Positions 55,945-64,000 of a stretch of 64,000 bases of DNA are shown in pieces; position 1 is the stretch's first letter, and the number at the start of each line of letters is the position of its first letter. The position numbers and the translations under genes were made by a program. The notes beneath the pieces were generated by a model, which saw only the letters and a program-made list of their open reading frames with translations, had not been told where the DNA came from and did no database searches. The stretch lies in the NCBI GenBank assembly GCA_002155105.1, contig MUZD01000003.1, positions 186,001-250,000 on the forward strand, in the 5' to 3' direction. The DNA is from Sedimentibacter sp. SX930 (GTDB lineage: Bacteria > Bacillota > Bacilli > Lactobacillales > Aerococcaceae).

Positions 55945-56802
55945 TCAGACAGCTTTGCTGGCGACCAAAAGTGTGACTGCCACAGTGACAGAATTCAACG
56001 GATTTGCCGATGCATTTGCTAGTGATTCTTCAGATGCGCCCCATGATAGTGGCGTCATCTCCATCAACCAGCCATAGCTTTTAGCATCAAGATCCACGGT
56101 ATAGATGACTTCTTCACTGACAGCATCCGGATAAATATCGTAGAATCGGTCAACCACTTGTTGATTGTCGTACTCTCTTTTTGTCGTATCCAAGGCATAC
56201 AACTGCTCCCGCAACTCGATCAAATACTGTGCATTCGGCACAACTTTGATGACCTTACCGTCTGGTTTCAAAACACGGTCGAATTCCTGGTACTGCGATG
56301 GTGAGAAGATGTTCAAGATGACATCAAAGGCACTTTCTGCAAAAGGTGAATGCGCCAGATCGGCCACGCACCAGAAGGCATCCGGGAAAAAGTTGCTGGC
56401 CGCCAACTGGATCGCATCCTTCGAAATATCAAAGCCGATTTTTGTCCCCTTCAAGCCTTTTTCGGTCAAATAATGCAGATGCGATCCTTCCCCGCAACCG
56501 ACATCCAGAACCGCCGCCGTCTCCGGCTTGTCGATATGGGCATAGACGGCATCCAGCAACGGATGGAAAAAGCCGGTGTCCGCCAAATTTTTCCGGCTCG
56601 ACAGCATCTCTTTGCCGTATTCATTCTGGCCGCCCTTCATCAACAGATGCAGTGTTCCCTTTTTTGATACATCAAAATGATGTCCATTTGCGCAGACGAG
56701 GCTATGCCCCTCCACCGTCTCAAATTTCCCTTTGCAGATAGGACACTGGAAAAGATTCCGATGCTGTTTCAGATAAAGACTGCCCGCTTCAATTTTTTTC
56801 AT
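55945..56802 (-). CDS. rlmA: 23S rRNA (guanine-N1)-methyltransferase RlmA
   Basis: A 285-residue SAM-dependent enzyme that methylates G745 or G748 in helix 35 of 23S rRNA. An N-terminal zinc finger (FQCPICKGKFE with CANGHHFDVSKKG) is followed by the SAM loop AVLDVGCGEGSHLHYL near residue 97 and the catalytic region LNIFSPSQYQEFDRVLKPDG. In Gram-positives the RlmAII branch affects tylosin susceptibility; which branch this is was not resolved. The start at 56802 follows AAAGGG. It stands alone, upstream of the queG promoter. Confidence 0.9.
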   Translation of the reverse strand: MKKIEAGSLYLKQHRNLFQCPICKGKFETVEGHSLVCANGHHFDVSKKGTLHLLMKGGQNEYGKEMLSSRKNLADTGFFHPLLDAVYAHIDKPETAAVLDVGCGEGSHLHYLTEKGLKGTKIGFDISKDAIQLAASNFFPDAFWCVADLAHSPFAESAFDVILNIFSPSQYQEFDRVLKPDGKVIKVVPNAQYLIELREQLYALDTTKREYDNQQVVDRFYDIYPDAVSEEVIYTVDLDAKSYGWLMEMTPLSWGASEESLANASANPLNSVTVAVTLLVASKAV

Positions 56803-56944
56803 AAATACTACCCTTTCTCGGCCTCTCCCGTTCACGCGGTGTGAGGCGTTCACTGTCTCAAAACTCCTTTAACAGTTTACCATAGAACCCGTTTGGAATC
56901 AGCTTTTGCTTCATTTCCGCTGTTTGGAACCGGAATCATTTTAG

Positions 56945-56973
56945 TGGAATTCCGATGCACGTAGGTTTATACT
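56945..56973 (+). promoter_or_regulatory. Candidate promoter of hsp20
   Basis: TGGAAT and TATACT with a 17-bp spacer, 44 bp before the start codon. No clear CIRCE or CtsR site was seen. Confidence 0.45.
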
Positions 56974-57017
56974 GAGGGTGAACAAAAGCTTCAATTAAAA
57001 GAAAGGAGATTTTTCAA

Positions 57018-57428
57018 ATGTCAAATGAGTTACGCAAAAGCAACAGTTTCTTCGACCTGCTGTCGGACACCGGATCGATGTTCCAAAATCGTTTTTTCCA
57101 GGAAATAAAATTGGACGTACATGAAACCGAGGACAACTATCAAGTGACAGCCGATCTGCCGGGCTACGCCAAAGAGGATATCACTGTGGATTATGACAAC
57201 GACATTCTCTCCATTTCAGCCGTCCGCAAATCGGAAAAAGTCGAAAAAGACGATAAAGGGCAAATCATCCGCCAAGAACGTTCTTCGGGTTCCGTACACA
57301 GGGAAATTTATTTGAAAGGCATCAACGACGAAGATATTACAGCTACTTTGACGGAAGGCGTCTTGAACTTGGTGCTTCCTAAAAAAGAGCCTACTCCTCC
57401 AACTAAACGCAAAATTGAAATATTCTGA
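57018..57428 (+). CDS. hsp20: Small heat shock protein, Hsp20 family
   Basis: A 136-residue alpha-crystallin-type chaperone that holds unfolding proteins for refolding. The N-terminal arm is SNSFFDLLSDTGSMFQNRFF; the alpha-crystallin domain runs from IKLDVHETEDNYQVTADLPG to ATLTEGVLNLVLPKKE, with the typical GVLNLVLPK motif; the C-terminal tail ends KRKIEIF with the I-x-I anchor. A strong AAAGGAGA lies before the ATG. It is monocistronic and bounded by a terminator. Confidence 0.97.
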   Translation: MSNELRKSNSFFDLLSDTGSMFQNRFFQEIKLDVHETEDNYQVTADLPGYAKEDITVDYDNDILSISAVRKSEKVEKDDKGQIIRQERSSGSVHREIYLKGINDEDITATLTEGVLNLVLPKKEPTPPTKRKIEIF

Positions 57429-57444
57429 TACTTATAGAAAAGAC

Positions 57445-57484
57445 CGAGCAAACCGCCTTCTTGGCTTGCTCGGCTATTTTTTTT
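57445..57484 (+). terminator. Terminator of hsp20
   Basis: CCGAGCAA pairs with TTGCTCGG, followed by a run of T residues. Confidence 0.88.
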
Positions 57485-57506
57485 GCCTCAAAACGAAAAG
57501 CTTTAC

Positions 57507-57535
57507 TTGAACAATCGGACATTAAGAGATAAAAT
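57507..57535 (+). promoter_or_regulatory. Promoter of the Rrf2-YhgE operon
   Basis: TTGAAC and TAAAAT with a 17-bp spacer. The -10 element overlaps the first of two direct repeats. Confidence 0.6.
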
Positions 57536-57561
57536 ACATCCATGGATAAAATACATCTATG
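57528..57561 (+). promoter_or_regulatory. Tandem 17-bp direct repeat, probable autoregulatory operator
   Basis: GATAAAATACATCCATG (57528-57544) is followed without a gap by GATAAAATACATCTATG (57545-57561), one mismatch. It covers the -10 and the transcription start just before the Rrf2 gene. Confidence 0.55.
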
Positions 57562-57577
57562 AAAGAAGGCGGAAATG

Positions 57578-58054
57578 ATGAAAATGAAAAGCGGCGTGGA
57601 ACAAGCCATCTGCATCCTGATCATGCTGGCGACCCAAATCGATCAGCGCCCGATCAAGAGCGCCATCCTGAGCAAGCGTTTGTCCGTCTCCGATTCCTAT
57701 CTGAAGAAGGTGATGCGCTCCCTAGTCGTTTCAGGACTGGTCGATTCCGAAGCCGGCAAGGACGGCGGATTCAAATTAAACCTGACTCCAGAAGAAATAA
57801 CGATGCTGCATATCTATGAAGCGATCGAAGGAACGCACAGCTTTGTCCGGCCATCCAATCTGGCCGAAAAAGTTTTTTTACGCGCGGAAAAAATCAAGTA
57901 CAAAAAAAAGGAAGTACTCGAGGTTTTCTTTGATGCAGAGCAGCAATTCAAAGCCCGCTTACAGAAATACACACTCGATTCGCTCTTGGTCGAAGGCTCA
58001 GACAGGGTCGAAAACGTAGATTGGGAATCCATCGTCCTGTCTACAGAAATTTAA
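57578..58054 (+). CDS. Rrf2 family transcriptional regulator
   Basis: A 158-residue winged-helix protein. The DNA-binding part is GVEQAICILIMLATQ, then ILSKRLSVSDSYLKKVMRSL (recognition helix about residues 30-48) and the wing EAGKDGGFKLNLTPEEITML. It has no cysteine cluster, so unlike IscR or NsrR it probably does not bind an iron-sulfur cluster. It precedes a YhgE/Pip membrane protein gene by 19 bases, so it most likely controls that gene and itself. The start codon is one of several close ATGs (57575, 57578, 57584); 57578 has the best ribosome spacing. Confidence 0.88.
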   Translation: MKMKSGVEQAICILIMLATQIDQRPIKSAILSKRLSVSDSYLKKVMRSLVVSGLVDSEAGKDGGFKLNLTPEEITMLHIYEAIEGTHSFVRPSNLAEKVFLRAEKIKYKKKEVLEVFFDAEQQFKARLQKYTLDSLLVEGSDRVENVDWESIVLSTEI

Positions 58055-58073
58055 ATAAAGGAAGTGCACTACC

Positions 58074-60713
58074 TTGTTGAAGCAAGAATGGAAGTCTGTT
58101 TTCAAATCGAAAAAAATATTAATCATCCTGTTCGGGATCAGCCTGATCCCTTCCCTTTACACCGTGCTCTTCCTCAGTTCCATGTGGGATCCCTACGGTA
58201 AACTGGCCGAACTGCCGGTCGCTGTCGTGAATCAGGACAAGGCCGTTTCCTATAATGAGGAAACTTTGGGTATCGGTGACTCGCTTGTCGCCGGCTTAGA
58301 AGAGTCCGACAGTATGGACTTTCATTTCGTGTCTGAGCAAGAAGCCGAAACCGGACTGGCTGATGGCACCTATTACATGGCTCTGACCATCCCTGAGAAC
58401 TTCTCGGAAAATGCAACCACCTTGTTGGATACAACGCCTAAGCCGATGGAATTGACTTACCGGACTAGTGCAGGCAGAAGCTATATCGCTTCAAAACTGA
58501 CGGCTTCTGCCGCCAAAGAAATCAAGGATACCATCTCCGATGAGGTGACGGCCATCTACGCGGAGACCATCTTTGATAAGCTTCAGACGGTCGCAGACGG
58601 CATGCAAACGGCAGCGGATGGTAGCGCACAGCTCAGTGACGGCACCACCCAGATTAAGCAAGGCAATGAAAGCTTGAGCGAAAATCTCCATGTGCTTGCG
58701 GATAGTTCCCTAACTTTCAGGGATGGTGTCGATACATTGGCTGTCGGCCTACAGACCTATCTCGATGGTGTCGGCCAACTGGATGCGGGCGCCTTGGCAT
58801 TGAACGAAGGCGTGGGTACCTTGACTGCCGCAATGCCGGATCTGGAAGCCGGCGTCAGCCGACTGAATGCCGGCGCGGCTGCTGCGGCTGCCGGCAGCAC
58901 ATCACTGAGCAACGGTCTTTCCAGCTTGGCCACAAACAGCCTCACATTATCGACAGGCATGAACAATTTGAACAACGGCATGAACCAATTGGCAGCTGGC
59001 AGCGCCGCCTTGACCGACGGCTTGACCGCACTGAACTCGAATCTCACGAGTGCTGAACAACAAGCCAAACTTGCTGCGCTGCAGGGCGGACTCGACCAAA
59101 TAAAAACCGGCATCGAAACACTCGACAGCCAGCTTCAGCAATCCGCCCTGTCAGCGGACTTGACTGCCGTATTGTCCCAGCTGAACGGTCTCAGCACCAC
59201 CCTTTCGTCGTCCCAATCAGAATTGAACACCATCATCGCTGCCGCGGATCCCGCCAGCAACACAGCTGCCATCATGGCTGCAATCGCCCAAAGCGGAACC
59301 GAATTGACAGCCGAGCAGGAAGCGGCTGTCAACCAAGCTGTCTCAGCGCAAATGGCGATCATTGCGAATGAACAATCCAGTTCCATACAGACGATCACAA
59401 ATGATCTCTCCGCACTTTCCAGTTTGAACGGTATTGATGCTTCAGCGATCACGCAACAAGTGACAGCACTCCAAAACAGCATCAGCGGCCTGTCGGCAGG
59501 CTATGCCACTGTTTACGGCGGCGCGACAACCCTCGTTTCCGGATACGGCCAGATTGGTGCAACCACCCAAGCCCTGCTTACCGGTGGCAAATCGCTCCAG
59601 GCTGCCATCGGAAGCGCTCAAAGCGGCTCCCAACAACTTGCTGACGGCCTGTCCCAACTCAGCAACGGTTCCGAACAATTGGCTCAAGGTGGAAAGAGCC
59701 TGACCGAAGGCAACACCCAAGTGAGTGCCGGCTTACAGACTCTGAATGAGAAGACCGGGCCCCTGGCAGCAGGCGCGGCAAAACTCAAGGACGGAACAGA
59801 GGCACTCGCCAACGGTACAACGCAGCTTGTCGAAAAAGGCAGTCTGCTGACCGATGGTACCAGTCAACTTGCAGCCGGCGCTGAAAAAATCAGTGCCGGC
59901 TCCGGTCAATTGGCGGATGGATCAAGCCAGCTGAATGCCGGCCTGATCAGTTTGCTCAGCGGTACGAATGAACTCGGCGCCAAACTGTCGGATGGCAGCG
60001 CTGCTCTGAATGAAGTCGATGCCACGGAAAGCACCTATGCCATGATGGCTGAACCGGTCATCACGAACCAGATCGAAACGGCTCCGGTCGCCAACAATGG
60101 CACCGCGATGGCACCCTACATGATGTCCGTTGCGCTCTTCGTCGGCGCCATCAGTCTGAACTTAATGTACGACATCTTCACTCCTCGGAATTATCCGAAA
60201 AATGGCCGCAGTTGGTGGGCCAGCAAAATCTCAGTCCTTTCCGCTGTCGGCATCTGCCAATCCCTCATTATGGTCAGTCTTCTCGTGACCGTAAACGGTT
60301 TGGAGCCGTCCTCAATCGGAAAATTGCTCTTGCTGTCCATTCTGACCGCAGTCGTCTCGGTATCGATCGTCATGTTCTTCAATCTGCTTTTTGATAAAGT
60401 CGGCTCCTTCCTGATGCTGATTTTCCTCATTCTGCAGCTATCCGGATCCGGCGGCACTTACCCGATCCAATTATCGAATCCATTCTTTGAGGCGATCCAT
60501 CCTTATCTGCCGATGACTTATTCAATCGATGCCTATCGTCAGCTGTTCGGACTCGGCGGCAGCATCTCCACGGATCTGTTCATCTTGTCCGCGATCCTGA
60601 TTGTCTTCAATCTGCTGATCATCCTTTTCTACGCGATCAAACGGAAACAGTTGCGGAAGGAAGACTTTGAGGTCGAGGAAGAATCTGCAGCTCTGGAAAC
60701 CCAAACCGCTTAA
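58074..60713 (+). CDS. YhgE/Pip-type membrane protein (ABC-2 permease-like)
   Basis: An 879-residue membrane protein. One N-terminal membrane segment (ILIILFGISLIPSLYTVLFL) is followed by a YhgE-type extracellular start (LPVAVVNQDKAVSYNEETLG), then about 450 residues of LxxGxxxLxxG-like repeats with alternating D-G and A-G pairs (about residues 175-640), likely a long extended coiled stalk. Five or so membrane segments close the protein (APYMMSVALFVGAISLNLMY to LSAILIVFNLLIILFYAI) and resemble ABC-2 permeases. Relatives include the phage infection protein Pip and the type VII-associated EsaA, so surface or secretion roles are possible; its function is unknown. The start is TTG at 58074 after AAAGGAAG. 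Confidence 0.88.
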   Translation: MLKQEWKSVFKSKKILIILFGISLIPSLYTVLFLSSMWDPYGKLAELPVAVVNQDKAVSYNEETLGIGDSLVAGLEESDSMDFHFVSEQEAETGLADGTYYMALTIPENFSENATTLLDTTPKPMELTYRTSAGRSYIASKLTASAAKEIKDTISDEVTAIYAETIFDKLQTVADGMQTAADGSAQLSDGTTQIKQGNESLSENLHVLADSSLTFRDGVDTLAVGLQTYLDGVGQLDAGALALNEGVGTLTAAMPDLEAGVSRLNAGAAAAAAGSTSLSNGLSSLATNSLTLSTGMNNLNNGMNQLAAGSAALTDGLTALNSNLTSAEQQAKLAALQGGLDQIKTGIETLDSQLQQSALSADLTAVLSQLNGLSTTLSSSQSELNTIIAAADPASNTAAIMAAIAQSGTELTAEQEAAVNQAVSAQMAIIANEQSSSIQTITNDLSALSSLNGIDASAITQQVTALQNSISGLSAGYATVYGGATTLVSGYGQIGATTQALLTGGKSLQAAIGSAQSGSQQLADGLSQLSNGSEQLAQGGKSLTEGNTQVSAGLQTLNEKTGPLAAGAAKLKDGTEALANGTTQLVEKGSLLTDGTSQLAAGAEKISAGSGQLADGSSQLNAGLISLLSGTNELGAKLSDGSAALNEVDATESTYAMMAEPVITNQIETAPVANNGTAMAPYMMSVALFVGAISLNLMYDIFTPRNYPKNGRSWWASKISVLSAVGICQSLIMVSLLVTVNGLEPSSIGKLLLLSILTAVVSVSIVMFFNLLFDKVGSFLMLIFLILQLSGSGGTYPIQLSNPFFEAIHPYLPMTYSIDAYRQLFGLGGSISTDLFILSAILIVFNLLIILFYAIKRKQLRKEDFEVEEESAALETQTA

Positions 60714-60729
60714 AAACTCTATGAATGCC

Positions 60730-60776
60730 AAAACACGCACACCGATATAGGCTGTGCGTGTTTTCTTTTTTTCTTT
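60730..60776 (+). terminator. Terminator of the Rrf2-YhgE operon
   Basis: AAAACACGCACA pairs with TGTGCGTGTTTT, followed by CTTTTTTTC. Confidence 0.9.
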
Positions 60777-60815
60777 TCTGGGTGCGTACAGCACGGCTGA
60801 CGCTGCTGTTGCGCC

Positions 60816-60947
60816 AGCTCCGGTGGACAGCGGCTTCGCCGAAGTTCAGCTAATATTCTGAGTTGCCATCTCCGATGAGGAGACCTTCGCCGGAGTTGCG
60901 GCCGAAAATTACCTTCGTACTCCGGGGAGCGCCCCCTCACCGGAGCT
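60816..60947. repeat. GC-rich hairpin element between YhgE and bglA
   Basis: Bounded by perfect 10-bp inverted ends AGCTCCGGTG (60816-60825) and CACCGGAGCT (60938-60947). Inside are further short complements such as CGGCTTCGCCG and repeated CTCCGATGAGGAG or CGCCGGAG blocks. No gene is visible; it may be a dispersed element but has no second copy in the window. Confidence 0.55.
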
Positions 60948-60995
60948 GAGGCCCAGATTGCGTCACGCGCCTAGAGTCGGATCAGTTTTCCAAAC

Positions 60996-62468
<1,473 letters not shown>

Positions 62469-62480
62469 TCAACTGACTCA

Positions 62481-62511
62481 ACTCTACCACTTAACCTTGA
62501 CTTTAAGTCAA
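62481..62511 (-). promoter_or_regulatory. MerR-type promoter of bglA
   Basis: Minus-strand TTGACT and TAGAGT separated by a long 19-bp spacer that contains the near-palindrome CTTAAAGTCAAGGTTAAG (62490-62507). The long spacer is typical of promoters remodelled by MerR proteins. Confidence 0.75.
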
Positions 62512-62548
62512 CAGGAAACAGGAAATTTTATCCATTTGAAAATTTTGC

Positions 62549-62579
62549 TTGACTTAACCTTAACTTTAAGTTGTAAGCT
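62549..62579 (+). promoter_or_regulatory. MerR-type promoter of the merR-dxs unit
   Basis: TTGACT and TAAGCT with a 19-bp spacer; the spacer holds CTTAACCTTAACTTTAAG (62553-62570), one base different from the site in the bglA promoter and exactly 63 bp away. Confidence 0.75.
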
Positions 62580-62619
62580 TTGCCTATAAAACAAATTATG
62601 CCAAGCAGAGGTGAAAAAA

Positions 62620-62973
62620 ATGAATATTTCAGAAGCAGCAGAAAAATCAGGGCTGACCGCGGTGACCTTGCGTTATTACGAACGGATCGGCTTGATCCCG
62701 CCGGTTACAAGAGGAAACGGCGGCGTCCGGTTATATCAAGAATCCGATCTCGGGTGGATCAATTTCATCAAATGCATGCGCAATGCCGGTCTGTCGATCG
62801 AATCCTTGATCGAATACACAGCCCTATTCGACAAGGGAACGGAAACCGTCGTTGCCAGGAAGGAAATCCTGATAGAAGAACAGAAAAAAATGGAAGAACG
62901 TTACAACGAACTAGGAAAAACACTGGAAATACTGAACAAGAAAATAGAACACTACGAGCAGGAACATTCTTGA
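62620..62973 (+). CDS. MerR family transcriptional regulator
   Basis: A 117-residue regulator. The helix-turn-helix and wing are MNISEAAEKSGLTAVTLRYY and ERIGLIPPVTRGNGGVRLYQ (residues 1-40), followed by a dimerisation coiled coil (KEILIEEQKKMEERYNEL). There is no cysteine for metal binding apart from one in FIKCMRNAGLS, as in the aldehyde- and stress-responsive AdhR-like group. The start at 62620 follows AGAGGTG; a GTG at 62611 lies inside it. It is divergent from bglA and precedes a DXS-like gene by 35 bases. Confidence 0.93.
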   Translation: MNISEAAEKSGLTAVTLRYYERIGLIPPVTRGNGGVRLYQESDLGWINFIKCMRNAGLSIESLIEYTALFDKGTETVVARKEILIEEQKKMEERYNELGKTLEILNKKIEHYEQEHS

Positions 62974-63008
62974 GAACTGCACACACAACCAAAAGGAGCG
63001 ATTTTGAT

Positions 63009-64000
63009 TTGCATACACTACAAACAACAATCATAGACAAAGTGAACAGCCCCGCTGACGTGAAGACACTGAACCTCGTTGAGATGGAACAATTGGCTGG
63101 AGAAATCCGCACCTTGGTCCTGAACAAAGTCAGCCAGGTCAGCGGCCATGTCGGACCCAACTTGGGTGTCGCCGAATTGACGATCGCTTTTCATCATGTT
63201 TTCGATTCGCCAAAGGACAAGATTGTCTGGGATGTTTCCCATCAGTCCTACCCTCACAAAATTCTGACTGGCCGCAAACACGGCTTCGTTGACAAAGAGA
63301 ACTTCGATTCCGTCACAGGCTACACTTCCCAGCATGAAAGCGAACATGACTTCTTCACTGTGGGGCATACTTCCACGTCCATCAGTCTCGCTGTCGGCAT
63401 GGCAAAAGCGCGGGACCTGAAGAAGGAAACGGGAAATGTCGTTGCCTTGATCGGTGACGGTTCCCTGAGCGGTGGGCTCGCCTTCGAAGGCCTGAACAAC
63501 GCGGCAGAATTGGGGTCCAATCTTATTATCATCGTCAACGACAATGAAATGTCAATCGATGAGAATTTCGGCGGCCTCTACCGTTCGTTGGCCGAGCTGC
63601 GCGCGACAAATGGGGAAGCAGCCAACAATCCGTTCAGAGCACTGGGCTTTGATTACCGCTACCTCGAGGAAGGAAATGATTTGGCAAAATTGATCGAAAC
63701 CTTCCAGTCTATCAAAGACATCGATCATCCGATCGTGCTCCATGTCCACACCGAATAAGGCCACGGCTACGAAAAAGCCACTCAGGAAAAAACGAACTAC
63801 CATTGGCGTTCACCTTTCAACCTGGAAACAGGCGAAAGCCTGAGAAAGTCTGCCGGGGAATCGTACAATTCCATCATCATGGATCATCTGATCAAAAAGG
63901 TCGATGAGGATGAAATGAAGCTGGCTGCCATCAATGCGGCCATTCCGGGAATGTTCGGCCTGAATGCATTCAAAGCTGCTCATCCGGAGCATTATTTCGA
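63009..64000 (+). pseudogene. dxs: DXS-like thiamine-diphosphate enzyme with in-frame stop; runs off the window
   Basis: The frame reads like 1-deoxy-D-xylulose-5-phosphate synthase: GHVGPNLGVAELTIAFHHVF, KIVWDVSHQSYPHKILTGR, SEHDFFTVGHTSTSISLA, thiamine-binding ALIGDGSLSGGLAFEGLNN and IIIVNDNEMSIDENFGG. At 63756-63758 a TAA interrupts HVHTE and GHGYEKATQ, where relatives have lysine (HxxKGxGY). The reading frame continues unchanged to the window end, so it is one nonsense change (AAA to TAA would explain it) or a sequencing error. The protein is shorter than Bacillus Dxs between the NDNEMS and HVHTE blocks, as in DXS-like proteins of lactic acid bacteria. The start is probably TTG at 63009 after AAAGGAG. 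It follows the MerR gene and probably shares its transcript. Confidence 0.75.

Noticed and set aside
56880-57017. CIRCE or CtsR operator ahead of hsp20
   Set aside because: No TTAGCACTC-type inverted repeat or GGTCAAA heptad repeat could be found; only a GGAATTCC palindrome is present.
62580-63008. Upstream extension of the DXS-like frame to 62580
   Set aside because: It overlaps the well supported MerR gene in another frame; family similarity begins only after 63009.

Overview
The window reads as chromosomal core genome of a Gram-positive bacterium of the Bacillota, most likely Lactobacillales and probably Carnobacteriaceae (a Trichococcus-like organism; this genus guess is inference from protein style and moderate GC, not a database result). 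Support comes from Spx/MecA/SpxH adaptors, CoiA, DnaB/DnaI helicase loading, EcsAB, lipoprotein PrsA, YhaM, a thrS T-box and an L20 leader. About 60 protein genes are called, no rRNA or tRNA gene, no phage and no insertion sequence. Most genes lie on the minus strand. Layout. 1-7.0 kb: relQ (cut by the window edge), a CYTH protein, spxH, pepF, coiA, mecA and spx, the same set as the Bacillus yjb region, linking alarmone synthesis, Clp adaptors and competence. 7-13 kb: trpS, lplJ with an MBL-fold neighbour, a lone hemY-like oxidase, an M42 peptidase. 13-18 kb: the infC-rpmI-rplT operon behind an L20 leader and the folE-folP-folB-folK operon with an M20 amidohydrolase. 18-28.6 kb: thrS under T-box control, then dnaI, dnaB, nrdR, coaE, mutM, polA and a MaoC-like protein. 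29-35.7 kb: murC, a possible remnant of the SftA translocase, ytpR, ytpP, an M42 peptidase, a PepSY protein, trmB and a kinase-like protein. 36-47.6 kb: ecsB, ecsA, hit, a YtxH protein, a MarR regulator, an aldo/keto reductase, prsA, yhaM, yhaN, yhaO and yheA, matching the Bacillus yha/yhe block. 48-57 kb: a class A penicillin-binding protein, a CNNM/CorC protein, a phosphohexomutase, trmL, queG and rlmA. 57-64 kb: the more accessory end, with hsp20, an Rrf2-regulated YhgE/Pip membrane protein, a 6-phospho-beta-glucosidase divergent from a MerR regulator, and a DXS-like gene interrupted by one stop codon. The most unusual content is between genes. Long, nested, mosaic hairpin elements occur near 5.3, 8.4, 20.7, 28.7, 46.9 and 47.7 kb, with shared arms, exchangeable inner modules and compensatory base changes, and fragments lie near 34.1 and 54.0 kb. 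A perfect-period 52-bp tandem array carrying a short inverted repeat lies downstream of the penicillin-binding protein gene. Other regulatory candidates are attenuator-like leaders before queG and spxH, a structured leader before the CNNM gene, a tandem 17-bp operator before the Rrf2 gene, and paired MerR operators exactly 63 bp apart in 19-bp promoter spacers. The infC gene appears to start at AUA.
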